A DNA stretch of 64,000 nucleotides from Rhodosorus marinus (GCA_029953675.1 JAMWBK010000004.1:372001-436000), one strand, 5' to 3'. Positions 47,231 to 59,002 are shown, counted from the first letter of the stretch. Made by a program: numbers and translations. The notes: generated by a model from the letters alone, not told the origin.

Positions 47231-47738
47231 GATGCCGATCTCAACCTAAATAACTTCACACCCGAGAGCCCAACGCGCAATCCAACGCCCAAGCTCTTCC
47301 CCAAACCTGTTCACCACCCCACCTTCCCCCTCCCCCCCCAACAAGGGCACCCCAGAAAATACTAGAGACTACTCCGTTAAAGAGTCCGCCAAACACGAGG
47401 ACGGAGCCCGCGAAAACAGAAAACAAACAAGCGTTAATGAAACTTTCGCTCAACTGCTCTTACTCGTAGAGGTACCAAGAAGAACTTTCCACTCGTTTTT
47501 TGCCAAACCAACCTCTCAGCATCGATATTTCCGATTCATCGATTCGAAACCGACCTGGCCAATACTACGGACTCCAAGGAACTTTGAAGTCTAGAATAGA
47601 ATATATATTCTATATCTTCCTTTCAAATAATATCACTAAAAACAAATATCTGAAAATTTTGGTTCTAGTGTGTACTAAATATTTTCAAATCTATCCGCAG
47701 TCTCCCAGAACCGCCCCCAGTCAACACCAAAAAAAAAG
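47231..47738. other. 5' flank and copia insertion flank
   Basis: C-rich + strand at 47260-47345 (a promoter-type tract for the minus-strand gene), then AT-rich DNA up to the LTR. No gene seen. Confidence 0.4.
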
Positions 47739-48043
47739 TGTTGGAATATTCAAGGATTCCTGACCTTGACCTCAGTTTCATCCTCCAAACCTCGGTACCT
47801 TCTTTATTGTTCCACAGACGACTAATGGGCCCGATATGTCCCACTTGGGTACTCTTCTGTAATTTGAAGATGATCGATATCTTGTACTGTTCAAACTGTT
47901 TCCTCCATATGAGACAGTAGCGGTATGAGTCCGCATCCACCCATCGTATCGCCATGTGCGTATCGGTTATACCGTACGTATTACGATGTGTGAATACCTT
48001 TCTACTTGTTGAGAGCGCATGGTCGCGATTGACCGTTTCAACA
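47739..48043 (-). repeat. copia 3' LTR
   Basis: 305 bp, TGTTGG...TTTCAACA on the + strand. It is similar to the other LTR, with several substitutions and small indels, suggesting an old insertion. Confidence 0.9.
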
Positions 48044-48051
48044 CTCCCCCT
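48044..48051 (-). other. polypurine tract of the copia element
   Basis: CTCCCCCT on the + strand, AGGGGGAG on the element's sense strand, directly next to the 3' LTR where plus-strand synthesis is primed. Confidence 0.7.
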
Positions 48052-48129
48052 GTAGAGTCTCGATCTACAATGCCCAGCCCGGACCTCAATATCTCCGTCC
48101 TCTCCTTCGTCAGAGGCTTGGTCAACAGG

Positions 48130-48447
48130 TCAGCCACCATCTCGTCGGTTCAGCTGTACCTCTTCGGACGCACACCTCTCGCGTGCGTACTGAAGTTTGA
48201 CAGATACGTGGCGCGACATCCTGCTATCCCCGGATGTCGCCCACCGCAGACACGACGTGTTCTCCGTGTATGCAACTAAGGACATACTCACGTCCCTGCC
48301 AGTCTCGACGATGAACTCCTGCACCCACCTCTGGGTCGTCATCATGTCCCCCAGCGCCTGGTACTCCGCTTCCGCCGTCGATTGGGCCACCGACCCTTGC
48401 TTCCATGATCGGTAAGCCACTGACGCTTCATCGACTGTCACCGACAA
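48130..48447 (-). pseudogene. copia RNase H fragment
   Basis: Contains VAYRSWKQGSVAQSTAEAEY and ALGDMM, the conserved copia RNase H stretch (SWKS.KQ..VA.SSAEAEY.A). The open frame ends well before the LTR in some readings, and the link to RT is interrupted. Confidence 0.8.
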
Positions 48448-48589
48448 ACTTAAGTACTCCTACTGTCTTCGTGACTGGCCCAGCTCGCATCAGAGTATCC
48501 GGTCACTTGATATCTGATTTGTCTCTGCTAACCATCGTCCGAAGAGTTACCAATAGCCGGATCCGTTTTTGATTTACCACCCAATTTCA

Positions 48590-49348
48590 TTACTTTTCGC
48601 TGCATTCCCGCCAAATATATATTAGCAGGATCCGCCGCGGTTTTTCGAAATCTCCGAGTCGATAATCTGCCTTTTTTCGCGCGATCAAGCCGACTGCATA
48701 ACTTATATCAGGTCGCGTTCTAGTGCTTAAGTAGATCCGGTTAGCTCCTGAAACGGTGATGAGGTCATTTCCATCCAAGTCTCTTTCGTAGAGGGTGCGA
48801 TGGAGATTGGTGCGGATAAGGGACGGCATCCCTTCAATCCGTACGCGAGGGTAAGTTTGCGAATATAATCTGCCTGCGAGAGGTAGATTTCTCTTTTCCT
48901 CGGGTCTCGCTCTATGCTCACACCGAGGAAATCTCGTGCCGCTCCTAGATGTTTGATGTCGTACAGGTTTGACAAACATCTTCTTCGTTATCTCAACGTC
49001 AGCCCGGCTCCCAACGATAAGCATATCATCTAAGTAGACCGCGATGATGCACTTCTCCTTCCCGTACACGCAGCTTTCTGTTTTCAGCTGCTGAAAACCT
49101 TGCGCAAGGAGATCGTTGCTTAGTTTCCGGTGCCACTCTCTTCCCGCTTGTTTTAGGCCGTACAAGCTCTTCCGGAGGCGGCAGACGTGCTCCGCCTTTC
49201 CCGGTTCCTCCATGGCGCGGGGCTGCGTCATGTAGATCTCTTCCTGCAGTCTCGCAATCAGGTACGCAGTCTTCACATCAGCCTGCTCCACTTCGAGATC
49301 TTCCGTCGCTGCTATGATCAGGAGTACTCGAACGCTGGCGAACTCCAC
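48590..49348 (-). pseudogene. copia reverse transcriptase fragment
   Basis: Carries VEQADVKTAYL (family DVKTAFL), YMTQP, VCRLRKSLYGLKQAGREWH and AVYLDDMLIVG (catalytic YLDD). A frame change near 48975 moves the sequence to another frame (HLGAARDFLGVSIERD, YLSQADYIRKL). It is therefore frameshifted. Confidence 0.85.
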
Positions 49349-49455
49349 CGTTTGCGGGAAGACCTCCTCGTAGTCAATTTCATATCTCTGGGCAAATCCT
49401 CGAGCTACGAGTCGCGCCTTGAACCGTTGAACTGATCCATCTGCATTTTTCTTGA

Positions 49456-50444
49456 CTAGTCCGCTACGAGCATGAGGATTCCTGTACTGGACCTGCTATC
49501 CAGTTTACCCTGTTTTCCCGGTTCGTACCGCTTGTATGTGATCTCACACCCAAACAGATATGCGTCTCCCAGCTCCATGTTGGTGCCCCTATCCGTCTCG
49601 TCTGGACATTTCCCTTTCAGGAACTTCCGTGGGGTTCGATTGATGCTGGCGACGACTACCGGTAGTGCTTCCAGCATTTGTCGTCCGTCACTCCGCTGTC
49701 GAACGTGGTGGCACGCAGTGTTTCTGAGACTGTTCTCACCATTCGCTCCGCTATCCCGTTGCTGGAGGGAGTATACGGGGCGCTCGGGCCCCACGTGATA
49801 CCCAGGTCACGTAGTAAGGGTTTCATGCTACTATACTCAAGTGCGTTGTCACTTTTGAGTCTCCGTTAGATTTGCCACATGTTGCGTTTTCATTACCATG
49901 ACAAGCTCCCTAAAGGCTGCATCACTTGGACTTCTTTGTTCAAGGGCATGCGCTCCCAGCATCCCTGTTGCCTCATCCACGAACTCCTGTATATTTCTCT
50001 CCATGTCTTCCAGCACGGAACCCGTCCGGCGATGTCAGTATGTATGCACTCGCCGAACGTCTCTGCCTCCCTGAGAGGTCCACTTCCGCCCATCGCGGTC
50101 ATCTTTGCTTTCTCGCAGCTGGAGCATTCGAACTTGTCAGGTACTTTGTCGCTCACGCGGATAACACTGTCCTTTTCTAGTTGTTTCATAGCTACAGCAC
50201 CCGGATGTCCGAGCCTCCTGTGCCATCCCACGGCATCCGTATCTTCGTTGTTACGGACTACTGCTGCCGCTGCTGTCTGAGCTCTGCTGTTGCCGCTAAT
50301 CTCCAAGTCAGTATAAAGGAGACCAGACTTTGCAATAGCTTTAATCACTTCCCTACCGTCCTTTTCTACGACTAATGTCTTTGCATCTAAGGATCTAATG
50401 GAAAAACCGTTTTCCATTAATCTACTAAGACTGACTACATTCAA
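49456..50444 (-). pseudogene. copia integrase region, interrupted
   Basis: WHRRLGHPGAVAMKQL with a following C..C pair (FECSSCEKAKM) is the GAG-pre-integrase zinc-binding part. The catalytic part follows in a second frame with RNTACHHVRQRSD-like debris and VVASINRTPRKFLKGKCP. Frames change near 49800-49900. Confidence 0.75.
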
Positions 50445-50506
50445 TGAGCCGCCTGGAAGGTAGATAGTGTCTTCAGCGACAACATATCTCCTTTTCGCGT
50501 CTTCAG

Positions 50507-51536
50507 CTAGACCGCACCCATCTTGCCGAGAGTCTTCGTTGTCCCGTCCCCGAATGTGACGTCAATGTCAACCATCCTTGTGGGGCCCGAGAATGCACTC
50601 TCCGAGGTGCATATGTGGTCCGTTGCTCCAGAGTCCAGCAAGAACCTCGCCGGAGCTCTGACCGCCGTCATTCCCGCATGGAATCTTCGCGTTTCCGGCC
50701 TGTTTTCCTCCTTGTCCTGCTCCTCAGGACAGTTGGCTCGGATGTGTCCGGGTTTCTTGCACCTGTAACACAGAAATCCCCTGGGGATCTTCTTCTTCTT
50801 CTTCTGCACCGTTGCGGCGTGGTGCGTGCTGGAATCTGTTTTGGACTTGATTTGCTTGGAACCTCGAAGTCGGTCCAGCTCCTCGAAGTCGTTACAGAAA
50901 CCTGTCCAGCCTAGAGTTTTGTCGTTCGCAGGATAGAACAGGAACTTCGCATACTCGTCGCCCCACACCTCCAAAATCTTAAGAAGGACCCGACGTTTTT
51001 CTTCATCCGTGGGCGCCACGCCCGTTATCTCCCTGATCTCTGCAAACTGGTTTTGTAGCCAGTTCACCAGAGAGCGTGGCGACTCGTTGGTGTGCATCTC
51101 GCGCCGATACCTTGCCCCACACGCTGTCAGCCGTCTCTCCGGAGGAGGGCTCATACCTAGCCCGAAGCGCCGCCCATACCTGCTCTGGCGCTGCCTCTCT
51201 CGAAGAGGCGAAGGCAGTGTCCAGCGCCGGCCCATCCAGCACTCTGGAGAACACCGCAGGGACATACTGTCTCTCCGCTTCCGTCGCGTCTATCGGGTTG
51301 TCGATTACATCCCTAAGACCTTTGACGGTCAGGTAGCACTCTACTTGGTGTCTCCAATTCCGGAAGGATCGGAACGAATCCTGATCCCCGGTGAATACTG
51401 ACGGTAGCGGGAAATCCTTCAAGCGTCCGTCATGTTCTGCAACACTCCCCCTCGTCCTGGCCGCCATTCCTGAGGCAACACCACACACAATCCCTATTCC
51501 CGTAAAAACGCACGAGCGGTTCTTACAAAATCGCAC
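50507..51536 (-). pseudogene. copia gag and protease, frameshifted
   Basis: Gag starts in one frame (FTGDQDSFRSFRNWRHQVE, YEPSSGETADSVW) and continues after about 51110 in another (NWLQNQFAEIREITGV). It carries a zinc knuckle CYRCKKPGHIRANC and then the protease LLDSGATDHI. The frame change and later stops show decay. Confidence 0.85.
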
Positions 51537-51551
51537 AAAGCGAAGAGAGCA

Positions 51552-51848
51552 TGTTGGAATTTTCGAGGATCCCTGACCTTGACCTCAGTTTCATCCCAAA
51601 CTTCGGTACCTTCTTTATTGTTCCACTGACTAATGGGCTGATATGTTCCACTGAAGTACTGTTCTATGATGTGCAAATGATCGATATCTTGTACTGTTCA
51701 AACTGTTTCCTCCATTTGAAACAGAAACGGTATGATTCAGCGTCCACCCATCGTATGCCATGTGCGTATCGGTCTTACCGTATGTATTACGATGTGTGAA
51801 TGCCCTTCTACGTGTTGAGAGCGTACGGTCACGATTGACCGTTCAACA
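51552..51848 (-). repeat. copia 5' LTR
   Basis: 297 bp, same ends (TGTTGG, CAACA) and same body as the other LTR. On the element's sense strand the next bases are TGCTCTCTTCGC, the expected place of the primer-binding site, but they do not match the common initiator-Met primer. Confidence 0.9.
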
Positions 51849-52579
51849 AAAGGATTGAAACTTGTTCTCCATAGAATAGGACATCCACCCTAATATTTCA
51901 CGTATTTTATTGGTTGTGCCTACTTTGCTTAGGTTCTGTTCCATAAGTATCCAAATCTGTTCGATATCTCCCCAGAACATTCTTTTCTAGTGCAAAAAAG
52001 TTTTTCTTTTTAATTTAATGGAACACAATCTCAGGAAATGGACTCCCTGTCCACCGGCTCTTCTGCGGTTATTTATTTATAGCCTGCCCTCAGTTCTCAG
52101 GAAGTGAAAGAGCGGTGCGCAGCCTCGCAGGTACGCTGACGGCCAGAGAGACGGCAAGGGGGCTGGACGAGGCAAGTACTGTTCAATAGCTTGTCGGTTT
52201 TCAACGATCTTTAAACGTGCGGGAAGATCCCGGCAAGGGATTTTTTTTCAACTAGAGCGTGGTGCTGGAGCTTGGTGGCGGGACTCCGCCAGGCTATCGG
52301 CAAACACACAGCCTAAGCAAACCGGAAGAAGACAATAGACAATACCCAAGCACTGTGATAAGTTTGCGGTTTTGTGACCCCAAGCCGTCCCCACCTCCCC
52401 GATCACGGACACCATCCCGCGTTCGGACCTTTCCCGTGCATGCCGGCGGCGATCAGTGCAAGTCGTCTAATTGTTGCTGATGACTGTGCGCTGTGCGCTG
52501 TGCGCTGCTCGAGTTTTTAGAGCTCAACTAGTCCGACGTTCGCCTCACAATAACAACAGATATCAACACAAATAGTGTT
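51849..52579. other. intergenic, no gene seen
   Basis: AT-rich next to the LTR, then mixed. A GTGCGCTGTGCGCTGTGCGCT triplication lies near 52486-52506. Confidence 0.4.
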
Positions 52580-52723
52580 CTAGGCTTGGCTTCTCTCAGA
52601 ATACACGGCATCGACAAACAACACGCCACCTTCCTTGTCAACTCGGTTGATAGCCCATCGCACAGGGTCCCCTTTTTCTTTCAAAGCCTTTTCGATCGTA
52701 TCTCGAACAGACCCAGGGTCCAT
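52580..52723 (-). CDS. small unknown protein (47 aa)
   Basis: MDPGSVRDTIEKALKEKG, then DPVRWAINRVDKEGG and VLFVDAVYSERSQA. The amphipathic helix followed by DPVRWAI and a short strand looks like a real compact fold. An upstream in-frame ATG at 52831 would add about 36 residues. No family was recognised with confidence. Confidence 0.4.
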   Translation of the reverse strand: MDPGSVRDTIEKALKEKGDPVRWAINRVDKEGGVLFVDAVYSERSQA

Positions 52724-52849
52724 GGCTGTCCGGCGCACTTTGATCGTTTCAAAACGCAGTGATAGACTTTGAACGCGCACTCGTATTCTCCTCCCGGTGT
52801 AAGAAATCGGCGCTATCCATGAAGCATACATCTTGGAGACAACCCCAGA

Positions 52850-54179
52850 CTATGTCTTGTTTCATCCACAGTCAAGTCAACCAACGCTCACCAGCTTTCC
52901 TCACGTCGGATTTACTGCTCCTACCCAGTCGCGCGACCACCCCACAACACTCAAACACAGTCTGAAGTTCAAACCCGAACGAAAAATAGATTGATATAAT
53001 TGATTGATAAGCAGATGACAGGTAGCCGACAGCTGTCCAGCTTTTTACTTTTATTTTGAAAATAAATGTTGCACGGTAAATCAAAATGTTTTTAGGGAGG
53101 GTAGTAGAGCCCATAGTAAAACAAACAAATTAGAAAAATTATTAACGTTGTTAATGAAATGCCCGCGTTGACCAAATTCTTGACCCAGGGCACAGTTCTG
53201 ACAGAAAAATTCCGGATCCTCAGATGACGCGCACGGCAAAAACCGGTGTGAAAGTTTACGTTAAAGGAGAAGAGCAGAACGCAGAGAACGAGGTTTTTTC
53301 ATTGAACGAAAAAATATCTCGAATTCACAGACCTACATTATGAAGATTTTATTTCAAGTAAACAGAAACGGATATGAACTTGAATCGATGTGAAGGGGTG
53401 GAGGGGGGAAGACGCACAAGGGGTGCCCCTTCACGAATATTTTTGTACATCACACCCCTCTCGTATTTGAAACAAGAATCCATATTTTCATTTCTGCATC
53501 AAATAAAAAGCATTTTTGTGTGCATATACAAAAATCTAACCCAGGAGAAGCAATTGTTAGACGTATCAGGTTTGCAAAAAATCCTGAGGGGTATATGATC
53601 GATATTCACCAATGGAGGAAATGCTGTGATGAAAGCAGCATGCAGAGTTCAGAGTTGAGCTGAGGCTCTCTTTGCTGTGGAGACATCGAACTACTTCCGC
53701 AGCGGAACAACTTGCTTCAAGATTGAAGTTGATAATTAGAATCGAGAGAATGTGTAGGAATTCAGACTGAGTAGAATATGGGTCGCGTCCCGTGCTCCCA
53801 AACAGACAAGTTTGAAACACCGTCACTCAAAGTCAAGCAGAGCATACTCATGTGTGACATGGTGACACAGGGGAAGCCTTAGAAATTGTGCCGTAGACGT
53901 CTGCGCTCGAATCATCGTACACACCTGCTTTCTGGGGAAGTGGGAAGGGGCAGGTTGACCTCCTAGCCGCTGCATAGTACGGTAGAGGATTGGGGTCCAA
54001 GGAGCGTCGGCCTGTTTTCTGTTTCAGATTTTCTTTGCAAGGTGCGGTTTCCCTCAGTTTCAGACGCGCGTGGGGAGATGTACCTGTGCTCCGTGGATGC
54101 TCTTAACTCGTTTCGTTGGTTTCCAGGAGCTGAAGTTGTGTCGTCAGAGCTGTAGTGGTTCTGTGCTGGTCTTTGGGGA
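52850..54179. other. gene-poor, AT-rich region
   Basis: No recognisable gene. AT-rich between about 52980 and 53580. Short open frames only. Confidence 0.45.
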
Positions 54180-54964
54180 ATGCCTGAATTCGAATCTCTT
54201 CCTCGAGAGTTGCTGAGCATTATTTGCTCGTATCTCCGTGAGGATGATTTGTTGCAGTTGTACAATGCGCTGCCGTCCCAGAAACTCAAGGACGTCGCCA
54301 GTGTAGCATATTCGCGAACCGAAGGGAGACGACAAAACGTTCCAGTCCGGATAACGGCTGCCGGGGAGATTGACTGGCAGAGGGCCTTTCAAATGGCCTG
54401 TGAAGAGCGCAGTAGGCTCGCTCAGAATTTTGTCAGAGAGGGCTCTGCTTGGCGATTGCGAGATAGTCCAGCGTGCTACCCAACAGCTGCGATTGAGGTT
54501 GTCGGGAACGTGAGGTAAGTGTCGGGTCTTCGGCAGCGTGCTCAACTGTGAGGAACTTTCCGCTCAAAAGCAAGCTTTGTGGGATGTTTATCATGCCATA
54601 GGCGCTTCAACTGGCGTGCCAGTCCAGTCTGTGCTTGCGGAAATCATTAGAACAAGAAAGCTTTGGACGATGCAACTCACCGACGTGCGTCGTAGAGCAC
54701 GTTGTACCTCGTTTGGCACCTCGTTTGGCCTGCATATTTACTGTACTATAGTTCCGTCTGATCACGAAGACGGGCGCGGCTCTGCTAGCGATGGTGGGTC
54801 CAGTTCTCGGTGCCGCAAGTATTGCCTGTCATTTCCTATTTCAGCCCCCTCCGCGAACTGAGGCTGCTGGGCGTTGCTTGTTTGGATCTACTAGCGATGA
54901 TGGTCCAGTTCTCGGTGGCGCAAGTATTGCCTGTCATTTCCTATTTCGGCTCGAGCCAAACTGA
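54180..54964 (+). CDS. F-box protein with an internal repeat
   Basis: It starts MPEFESLPRELLSIICSYL, a clear F-box beginning, followed by REDDLLQLYNALPSQKLKD. A phase-consistent model is 54180-54514, 54537-54684, 54752-54964 (231 aa), but the first intron would be only 22 nt (gtaagtgtcgggtcttcggcag). The last exon encodes two related ~35-residue blocks, GPVLGAASIACHFLFQP and GPVLGGASIACHFLFRL. The second is cut by a stop. No other substrate domain was recognised. It could be a decaying gene. Confidence 0.6.
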
Positions 54965-54990
54965 GGCTGCCGGGCGTTGCTTGTTTCGCA
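54780..54990 (+). repeat. two-copy tandem repeat, ~105 bp
   Basis: CTAGCGATG.TGG.TCCAGTTC and CGCAAGTATTGCCTGTCATT, then TCCTATTTC and CTGAGGCTGC.GGGCGTTGC, occur twice with about 105-bp spacing. The copies differ by a few substitutions and small indels. It overlaps the end of the F-box gene. Confidence 0.85.
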
Positions 54991-55219
54991 TGTACGCGCC
55001 AAGTTTTCAGTCATAGCCGGTTCGAATTGCTTTATTTTTACATCAGACCCGCATCAAAAGAAGACACTAAACTCAAACGACGCACGATGGCTCCCCAGCA
55101 GATTCGATCTACGATGCTCCCAGTTAAGGTATGGTTTTTTTTTCGGTTTCGGTTTTCCGTTTCCCTTCCCTTCTTTCAGTTCTCTACACAAGCAGCTTCC
55201 CAAACCCTCAGGAATAGTA

Positions 55220-56479
55220 TCAGGCAAAGCCGGTCAGCTTCGCGGTTAGCTCCCATAGTCGATTCGCCTTTTCCGTATCCAACGCCTCGTAGCTGACGTC
55301 CTTTTCGAATACTGGCGAATCAGATTTAGTACCCTGCCACCGCCAATAGGCTCCTCCTCGGGCGAATCGGCTCTCTGAAGCCACTTGTGCGGCCCTCAGT
55401 CCAGCCAACTCCTCGGACACGTACTGCTTGGTGATATACGTTTGGAAAACCGGGAAAATGCTTCGGAACCATCCCCGCTTCTCTCGGAATAGCCCAGAAT
55501 CAGCCACGCATCCTGGGAAAAGGGTCGTGAACGTGATATTGTTCTGCCTTCCATAGCGTCGGTCGAGCTCCTTCATCAGGATGGAGATGCAAACCTACGA
55601 AAGCAAGGACGATCGGTGCGAGACCCAGTCAGAATTTTGGTAGCGAGATTACGCGGGCAGAACCTTCCCGGCATGCCGCTTCACGTCCTTGCCTCATGGC
55701 CGGTTGAGTGCACAGCTTACCTTGGAGTCTTTGTAGGCCTTTGTTGGCTCAAACTTGCCTGCGTTGATCATTCCAATCGGCTCCTTGAAGCCTGCCTCCA
55801 GGCCCTGCATATCTCCGAGATCCGCCTGAGGCGGGATCTTGCCCGGCAATGTGTCAGGATTGTGAGTCTCCGTGCCGATGAAGACAACGCGGCTCTGATT
55901 TTGTCCCCTTTGCAAGTTCGGTCGAATGGTGCTATTCTTGATCATCAAATTGACCATGAGGAAATGTCCAAAGTAGTTGACCGCAACGGCTTCCTCGTAG
56001 CCATCCACAGTATAGCGGGGTTCCGTGTCCTTGGGATGCCAAGTGGCCGCATTGCAAACGAGGGTATCCACAGTGATGCGGTCGTTCCTGAGGGTATTCA
56101 CAAAGCTCCGCACGCTCTCGAGGCTGCCCAGGTCCAATTTCATAATCTTGTAGGATTCTTCGTCGAGGTCGTATTCCTCTGCTACTTTCTTTGCCTTCTC
56201 TGGATTCCTCACCGCCATGATAACGTTCCATTCGCCACTACGGGAGAGATCCTTGGCGGCGTGCTTACCGATACCGGATGACGCTCCCGTGATTACGACG
56301 GTCTTCGTCCTACTCTTTGGAACCTGAGGATTCGACTGCTTCGGCACCTCAGGAGCCGTCACCATGCGCACTCGCCCATTGTAATTCACGCTCCTGGGTT
56401 GGCTCACCGGTTCGCCACACACGGACCTCAACCCTGCCTTGCTCGACACACTAAAGCTACCCGCTACGAAAGCCATCAT
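55220..56479 (-). CDS. light-dependent NADPH:protochlorophyllide oxidoreductase (POR)
   Basis: Reduces protochlorophyllide to chlorophyllide in light, in plastids. Exons 56479-55721 and 55594-55220 give 377 aa. The first ~55 residues (MMAFVAGSFSVSSKAGLRS and on) look like a transit peptide. The short-chain dehydrogenase core has TGASSGIGKHAAKDL (NADPH loop), VIMAVRNPEKA, LVCNAATWHP and the catalytic YKDSK. The POR-specific end has FPGCVADSGLFREKRGWFR, PVFQTYITKQYVSEE, GGAYWRWQG, and EKANRLWELTAKLTGFA. All POR blocks are present and intact. Convergent with the F-box gene upstream (stop to stop about 255 bp). Confidence 0.95.
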
Positions 56480-58792
56480 GTGCTAAATCACCCGCACCCA
56501 ACCCTCCTCAACCCCCACCCCACCCCCACCCCCGCCCCGCAAAACAGTCAAAAGCAACAACTCCTCGCTCGAATCTTCGTTCACCTCCCTCTCCACCTCA
56601 ACCTTTCCCTAGTAAGATATCCACCTTCTCACCGCTTCATAAATATCTCGAAGGATGGGCCCGATGTCCTACCTAAGATTGGTGGGTCAACTTGGAACAC
56701 ATTCTCCTCGAAAGACAAAACCAGCAAAAGGGGGGTTGCAATCGCAGACAAAATATCCATCAAATAGACGGACTATCTTTCATCCAATAAAAAGCCAAAC
56801 AATACTAAAGTTTTATTTCTGAATACCACGTATAATTCTCAAAATACATGCTTATTATGCAGGAATTCAATGTGTTTAGTTAAAAACATATAACACATAT
56901 TTAACCAATGAAAATTTCTTAAATTCTTCTTAAACTAATCATTACTTTACATCTGTTCTTAATCTTATTAACACCGTACAAAGATCTCCGCGTGTCCAGA
57001 ACCGTTATTTTTAGTATTTGATAAAGGGGGTACGAGATTTTTCCTGAAATCCGGAGCGTCACCTCCGTGCCCAGATCAAACCGTTTTTCGCTTGGCGAGA
57101 GTAAATCTAATGGATATTTTTTGTTTCAAGAGATATGGAAGAAAAAACATCCCTCACGAGAATGCCCGATGATGTCCTTGATTGAATACGAACACCTGCC
57201 ATTGGATGAAAACCTGAAGTCCGCTCTAATTCTTCATAAGTTCATATTTATGGTGGACGGTGGATATTTGAATTTCCATTGTTTTAGATAAGTATCTGCT
57301 CGATATGTCAGTCAACTGGAAAATCTACTTCTAGTTGATTGAATCACAAACGGGTTGTTGTTGAAAGTACGAATCTGTACTCGAAGGACATGCTAAATGG
57401 CCACATCCAGTCAGGCCTGTGTCTGAGGCTACAGCAAAAAATCTGGAGAGAGTCCCGAGGAAGGCACCAGTCCATCATCGCGAAACCCACAGTCAGGCGG
57501 GCTACTCGACGGCTTGGACTCGGTGGGTTTCGGTACCGATCGCACGCGTTATTCCTGCTGATATTATCCCAGGCAAGGTTTACTGCAATTCCGCAAGTCA
57601 GACGGGTCGGGCTTGATGGATGTGTGGGCTCATCTAATAAAGCAAGGGAAGCGCACTCCTCATTGCAATCTTGCGCTTCCTGAAGATCTCTTCTTCCTTA
57701 TTTTTCATGTAGGAATCGTCACCCTGTGTCGACCTTTCCCGTAGGTTCCTGAAAGTGGTATCCAGCTCCTCGAGGATGGGGATATTAGGGCGGAAAGGCA
57801 GGGTTGAGGGAAACCTGCGTGTGATATCAGGGCTGGACTTTAGTCAAGGGCTAGCAATCTCCCGAGAACGAAAAGCTACGAGCGACGCATGGAACGAGCC
57901 TCACGTGTATGGGTGGCTGAACTCCGTCAAAGGGTTAGAAGATATTGGCAGTGCAACCCAGGACATCTATGCTCATGCCTCTGCACCTTTCACTTCGGAT
58001 GATGAGAATGCGCTCCCAGGGAACGGTACCGCGCTCAAGCCAGGTGACTGCAAAATGCCTGGGGCAATGTTCCGGACTTGGGTAAATCCGAGTCTCCAAG
58101 ATTTCCCTATGTTGGCGCAAGTCAGCCTGAGCCAGATCGATGTTTTTTAATACGGATTGACGAGCAAGAGAAAATTGTCACCATCGCATGACTTCGACAT
58201 CTTTGCATCCACTGACCCGAGCCCTACGCTTTAGCATTGACTCAGAGTGTAAATCGTTCGCTTTTTATGCCACATGAAAAGCCCGGCGATTCCTCTTCTG
58301 CGGCGATGCCGCCTGGCGAAGTTAACTGGTCACGTTTCTACCCGGTTGCGAGCCTTTCGCTTCCGCTAAGCCGCTGAGCTGTGAAAGGAATCCGCTCAAT
58401 TGCTTGCTATACCAGGAACCCTCGATGGTGCGGGGGAGAAGCTGGATGAGCGCTCAGTCCACAGAACCGTTTACTTTCTAATCGACGCTTCCAAATTAGA
58501 CAAATGCGCGGAATTATTTCGCCGATGAAACAAACACCAACAGAAAGAGGTGAGTTACCTTCACCAGTCCAGCCAGAAATAACTATACGATTTAAACTGG
58601 ATCTGGGCCTAGCACGGTAGCTAGCTACTTGATAACAGGCCATTTTAGTTTACTGCAACCCCTACGTCCAAGTCCACCTACTATTCATGTATGAATTCAG
58701 ACACCGGAGATAGCTGCACTGGCATGGAAGGTTCTCATTATAGCCCTCTCGAATACGACTCACCTGAACAAGAGGCAGGGAGCAAGTAGTCT
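56480..58792. other. gene-poor region
   Basis: C-rich + strand just upstream of POR (56485-56540), AT-rich 56760-57060, then mixed. A 131-codon + strand frame (57755-58150) has no family resemblance. No gene is called. Confidence 0.4.
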
Positions 58793-59002
58793 CTACGCGA
58801 TAAAAGTGAAATGATTCTCCTTATACAACTCTTCGAGATTGTTCCGAATAGTCTCCACTGCCCATCCCTCAACAAAAATGTGGTTGTCATCCAGATCAAA
58901 CAAAACGAAGCTCCTAGGCTTCAAGTCTGCATCAAGCTTCAGGATGAACTGCTTCGTGGGTACATCGCATGCAACCAAAACCCCTTCCGTAAAGTGCACC
59001 AT
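58793..59002 (-). CDS. TFIIH subunit TFB5 (TTDA/GTF2H5)
   Basis: Single-exon, 69 aa from ATG at 59002 (MVHFTEGVLVACDVPTKQF). Yeast and human relatives start MVN..KGVLI.CD...KQF. It continues with DLDDNHIFVEGW (family: D.DDTH.F) and a final helix (NNLEELYKENHF). Stabilises TFIIH and aids nucleotide excision repair. An ATG 12 nt upstream (MPGRMVHF) is possible. Confidence 0.85.
   Translation of the reverse strand: MVHFTEGVLVACDVPTKQFILKLDADLKPRSFVLFDLDDNHIFVEGWAVETIRNNLEELYKENHFTFIA

Larger units (their letters stand above)
47739..51848 (-). mobile_element. Ty1/copia LTR retrotransposon, decayed
   Basis: A 4.1-kb element in minus orientation: 5' LTR 51552-51848, gag, protease, integrase, reverse transcriptase, RNase H, then 3' LTR 47739-48043. 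The order protease-integrase-RT-RNase H is the copia order. LTRs start TGTTG and end CAACA. Flanks are AAAAG (left) and AAAGG (right), an imperfect 5-bp target-site duplication. Coding parts are broken by frameshifts and stops, so the element is probably not active. Confidence 0.92.

Noticed and set aside
47256-47453. A hydrophobic minus-strand frame upstream of the 86-aa protein
   Set aside because: It runs through the G-rich promoter-type tract and its Gly-rich part reflects that composition; no ATG start.
55616-56281. A 221-codon + strand open frame
   Set aside because: Antisense shadow of protochlorophyllide reductase, which has intact family motifs on the other strand.
57755-58150. A 131-codon + strand gene
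   Set aside because: No family resemblance, no good 5' exon and no conserved-looking pattern.
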